Of a stretch of 64,000 nt of DNA, positions 60,802 through 64,000 are shown one piece after another; the stretch's first letter is position 1; each line of letters begins with the position of its first letter. The stretch is from Micromussa lordhowensis (lineage: Eukaryota > Cnidaria > Anthozoa > Scleractinia > Lobophylliidae), in contig OZ026600.1 in the NCBI GenBank assembly GCA_964020085.1, positions 11,133,348 to 11,197,347 of the forward strand, read 5' to 3'. A program made the position numbers and the translations under genes. The notes under the pieces are model-generated. The model was not told the DNA's origin, searched no databases, and saw nothing but the letters and a program-made list of their open reading frames with translations.

Positions 60802-63800
60802 CCGAGCTTGGCGCGCGTCGCAACTTTGCAAACTAATGGCACCAAAGCACTCTCGGGGTTGGTCCGAGTCCACATGCAAAGTTTCGGAGCAGCGAAAAAT
60901 GTCACACTATGCCAATTAGCCCAGCAGATGCCCGGGTGCGGCTGGCTGGCTGCCTTGTTAGCCGAGCTTGGCGTGCGTCACAACTTTGCAAACTAATGGA
61001 ACCAAAGCACTCCCGGGGTCGGTCCGGGTCCACATGCTAAGTTTCGGAGCTGCGCAAAATGTCACACTATGCTAACCAGTCGGATTGCTACTTAGCCGAG
61101 CTTGGCGCGCGTCGCAACTTTGCAAACTAATGGCACCAAAGCACTCCCAAGGCCGGTCCGGGTGCATATGCAAAGTTTCGGAGCTGCCCAAATTGTGACA
61201 CTATGCTAACCAGCCCGATTGCTAATTAGCCGAGCTTGGCGCACGTCGCAACTTTGCAAACTAATGGCACCAAAGGACTCCCAGGGTCGGTCCGGGTCCA
61301 CATGCAAAGCTTTGGAGCTGCACAAAATGTCACACTATGCTAACTAGCCCGATTGCTAATTAGCCGAGCTTGGCGCGCGTCGCAACTTTGCAAACTAATG
61401 GCACCAAAGCATTCCCGGGGTCGGTCCGAGTCCACATGCAAAGTTTCGGAGCAGCGAAAAATGTCACACTGTGCCAACCAGCCCAGCAGATGCCCGGGTG
61501 CAGCAGGCTGCCTGCCTCGTTAGCCGAGCTTGGCGCGCGTCGCAACTTTGCAAACTAATGGCACAAAAGCACACCCGGGGTCGGTCCGGGTCCACATGCA
61601 AAGTTTCGGAGCTGCGCAAAATGTCACACTATGCTCACCAGCCCGATTGCTAATTAGCCGAGCTTGGCGCGCGTCGCAACTTTGCAAACTAATGGCACCA
61701 AAGCACTCCCGGGGTCTATCCGCGTCCACATGCAAAGTTTCGGAGCAGCAAAAAATGTCACACTATGCCAACCAGCCCGGCAGATGCCCTGGTGCAGCCG
61801 GCTGGCTGCCTCGTTAGCCGAGCTTGGCGCACGTCGCAACTTTGCAAACTAATGGCACCAAAGCACTCCCGGGGTCTATCCGCGTCCACATGCAAAGTTT
61901 CGGAGCAGCAAAAAATGTCACACTATGCCAACCAGCCCGGCAGATGCCCGGGTGCAGCCGGCTGGCTGCCTTGTTAGCCGAGCTTGGCGCGCGTCGCAAC
62001 TTTGCAAACTAATGGCATCAAAGCACTCCCGGGGTCGGTCTGGGTCCACATGCAAAGTTTCGGAGCTGCACAAATTGTGACACTATGCTAACCAGGCCGA
62101 TTGCTAATTAGCCGAGCTTGGCGCGCGTCGCAACTTTGCAAACTAATGGCACCAAAGCACTCCCGGGGTCGGTCCGAGTCCACATGCAAAGTTTGGAAGC
62201 TGCGCAAACTGTCACACTATGCTAACCAGCCCGGCAGATCCCCGGGTGCGGCCGGCTGGCTGCCTCGTTAGCCGAGCTTGGCGCGCATCGTAACTTTGCA
62301 AACTAATGGCACCAAAGCACTCCCGGGGTCGGTCCGAGTCCAATATGGAAAGTTTCGGAGCTGCGCAAAATGTCACACTGTGCTAACCAGGCCAGCAGAT
62401 CCCCAGGTGTGGCCGGCTGGCTGCCTCGTTAGTCGAGCTTTGCGCGCATCGCAACTTTGCAAAGTAAGGGCACCAAAGCACTCCCGGGGTCGGTCCAGGT
62501 CCACATGCAAAGTTTCGGAGCTGCGCAATATGTTACACTATGCTAGCCAGCCCGATTGCTAATTAGTCGAGCTTGTCGCGTGTCGCAACTTCGCAAACTA
62601 GTGGCAGCAAAGCACTCCCGGGGTCGGTCCGGGTCCACTTGCAAAGTTTCGGAGCTGCGCAATATGTCACACTATCCTAAGAAGCCCGATTGCTAATTAG
62701 CCGAGCTTGGCGCGCGTCGCAATTTTGCAAACTAATGGCACCAAAGCACTCCCGGGGTCGGTCCAAGTCCACATGCAAAGTTTCGGAGCTGCGCAAAAGG
62801 TCACACTATGCTAACCAGCCCGGCCCATCCCCGGGTGCGGCCGGCTGGCTGCCTCGTTAGCCGAGCTTGGTGCGCGTCGCGACTTTGCAAACTAATGGCA
62901 CCAAAGTACTCCCGGGGTCGGTCCGGGTCCACATGCAAAGTTTCGGAGCTGCGCAAAATGTCACACTATACTAACCAGCCCGATTGCTAATAAGCCGAGC
63001 TTGGCGCGTGTCGCAACTTTGCAAACTAATGGCACCAAAGCACTCCCGGGGTCGGTCCGAGTCCACATGCAAAGTTTCGGAGCTGTGCAAAATATCACAC
63101 TATGCTAACCAGCCCGATTGCTAATTAGCCGAGCTTGGCGCGCGTTGCAACTTTGCAAACTAATGGCACCAAAGCACTCCCGGGGTCGGTCCGGGTCCAC
63201 ATGCAAAGTTTCGAAGCTGCGCAAAATGTCACACTATGCCAACCAGCCCGGCAGATGCCCGGGTGCAGCCGGCTGGCTGCCTTGTTAGCCGAGCTTGGCG
63301 CGCGTCGCAACTTTGAAAACTAATGGCACCAAAGCACTCCCGGGGTCGGTCCGGGTCCACATGCAGAGTTTCGGAGCGGCGCAAAATGTCACACTATGCT
63401 AACCAGCCCGATTGCTAATAAGCCGAGGTTGGCGCGTGTCGCAACTTTGCAAACTAATGGCACCAAAGCACTCCCGGGGTCGGTCCGAGTCCACATGCAA
63501 AGTTTCGGAGCTGTGCAAAATATCACACTATGCTAACCAGCCCGATTGCTAATTAGCCGAGCTTGGCGCACGTTGCAACTTTGCAAACTAATGGCACCGA
63601 AGCACTCCCGGGGTCGGTCCGGGTCCACATGCAAAGTTTCGGAGCTGCGCAAAATGTCACACTATGCCAACCAGCCCGGCAGATGCCCGGGTGCAGCCGG
63701 CTGGCTGCCTTGTTAGCCGAGCTTGGCGCGCGTCGCAACTTTGCAAACTAATGGCACCAAAGCACTCCCGGGGTCGGTCCGGGTCCACATGCAAAGTTTC

Positions 63801-64000
63801 GGAGCGGCGCAAAATGTCACACTATGCTAACCAGCCCGATTGCTAATTAGCCGAGCTTGGCGCGCGTCGCAACTTTTCAAACTAATGGCACCAAACCACT
63901 CCTGGGGTCGGTCCGAGTCCACATGCAAAGTTTTGGAGCTGCGCAAAAGGTCACACTATGCTAACCAGCCCGGCAGATGCCCGGGTGCGGCCGGCTGGCT
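60802..64000 (+). repeat. Rearranged HOR copy H11, cut by the window end
   Basis: Positions 1-7 (60802-61817) match the diverged HOR start at 43092. A duplicated 160-bp unit follows (61818-61977), then the copy jumps to position 17. From 61978 to the end it matches 56897-58919 at offset 5,081. About nine monomers (positions 8-16) are missing. The last full monomer begins at 63717 and a partial long unit begins at 63851. Confidence 0.87.
61658..61977 (+). repeat. Recent 160-bp single-monomer tandem duplication
   Basis: Two adjacent long monomers (61658-61817 and 61818-61977) both carry ggggtctatccgcgtcc and agcagcaaaaaatg, a combination seen nowhere else in the window. They differ mainly at gcgcgcgtcgc versus gcgcacgtcgc and in the linker. 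The second linker (gatgcccgggtgcagcc with ccttgttag) is of HOR position-16 type, so the duplication is coupled to the jump to position 17. Confidence 0.9.

Larger units (their letters stand above)
1..64000. repeat. Continuous satellite DNA array, 134/160-bp monomers
   Basis: The whole window is head-to-tail copies of one monomer family in a single orientation. The phase motif ccgagcttgg recurs every 134 or 160 bp from 36 to 63851, with rare units of 128, 148, 158, 159 or 161 bp. I counted about 436 complete monomers, roughly 230 short and 207 long. No stretch over 30 bp lies outside the repeat and no transposon or unique DNA interrupts it. The array runs off both ends of the window. Such arrays are typical of eukaryotic centromeric, pericentromeric or knob heterochromatin; which of these applies is inference. 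I do not recognise the family by name. Confidence 0.97.

Noticed and set aside
1..64000. Hundreds of open reading frames of 60-113 codons on both strands
   Set aside because: All are the same few peptides repeated with the monomer period. They are open because S+L is 294 bp, a multiple of three, and because L linkers lack stops. The same DNA is open in several frames and on both strands, indels between copies ignore frame, and there are no distinct gene starts. None is annotated as coding.
1..64000. CRISPR array
   Set aside because: There are no short direct repeats separated by unrelated spacers. The spacers would themselves be near-identical repeat sequence, and units are 134-160 bp.
1..64000. 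CENP-B box (NTTCGNNNNANNCGGGN)
   Set aside because: Both candidate places, tttcggagctgcgcaa and the cccggggtcggtccggg region, lack the required TTCG-to-CGGG spacing and the central A in the consensus monomer. I found no match by eye, although a full pattern search on both strands would be decisive.
1..64000. Telomeric repeats, rDNA spacer or known centromeric satellites (human alpha, maize CentC, rice CentO)
   Set aside because: There are no TTAGGG or TTTAGGG runs and no rRNA-like segment, and the monomer does not resemble those satellites as far as I can recall. Species assignment would need a database search that I cannot run.

Overview
The window is one uninterrupted block of tandemly repeated satellite DNA. 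I find no protein gene, rRNA or tRNA gene, transposable element, CRISPR array or unique-sequence island anywhere in the 64 kb. I divided it by hand at a fixed phase, the ccgagcttgg motif or its variants. This gives about 436 complete head-to-tail monomers between 36 and 63850, plus a partial monomer at each end. Almost all monomers are one of two lengths, 134 bp (S) or 160 bp (L). They share one body and differ at a single 3' 'linker'. S carries a short AT-rich linker with a perfect 10-bp palindrome. L carries a GC-rich linker with a net 26 bp more, containing cccggg and gccggc palindromes. There are roughly 230 S and 207 L units, with a mean near 146 bp, and one S plus one L is 294 bp.

Layout. 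1-5030 is a diverged, irregular lead-in that opens with five strict S-L dimers (36-1506). 5031-11011 is a patchwork of segments named here gamma, delta and beta, including a roughly 1.3-kb segment repeated at a 2,056-bp offset. 11012-41514 holds seven consecutive copies (H1-H7) of a higher-order repeat (HOR). Its fullest form is 33 monomers, about 4.83 kb. Individual copies are 25 to 33 monomers long because whole monomers have been lost or gained. 41515-45725 is a gamma/delta interruption, 45726-59224 holds HOR copies H8-H10, 59225-60801 is another gamma block, and 60802-64000 is a rearranged HOR copy cut by the window end. Longer repeats lie on top of the HOR: an 8,377-bp unit (about 9653-18029, repeated from 18030), a segment of about 7.2 kb repeated 30.74 kb downstream (18030-25290 and 48771-56030), and a segment of about 5 kb repeated 17,710 bp downstream (about 38740-43780 and 56450-61490).

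Organism. Nucleosome-sized monomers, HORs and megabase-style homogenisation point to eukaryotic heterochromatin, most plausibly centromeric, pericentromeric or knob/subtelomeric. I do not recognise the family and cannot name the species or decide between plant and animal. Monomer GC is about 55 %, CpG is not depleted in the consensus, and many between-copy differences are C-to-T or G-to-A at CpG.

No genes work together here. The content is structural: a two-state linker code, intramonomer dyads, tRNA-like A-box and B-box motifs in the monomer, and a clear record of unequal exchange and conversion-like patching between HOR copies. Boundaries were placed by eye, so HOR block ends may be off by tens of bases where both sides are repeat.
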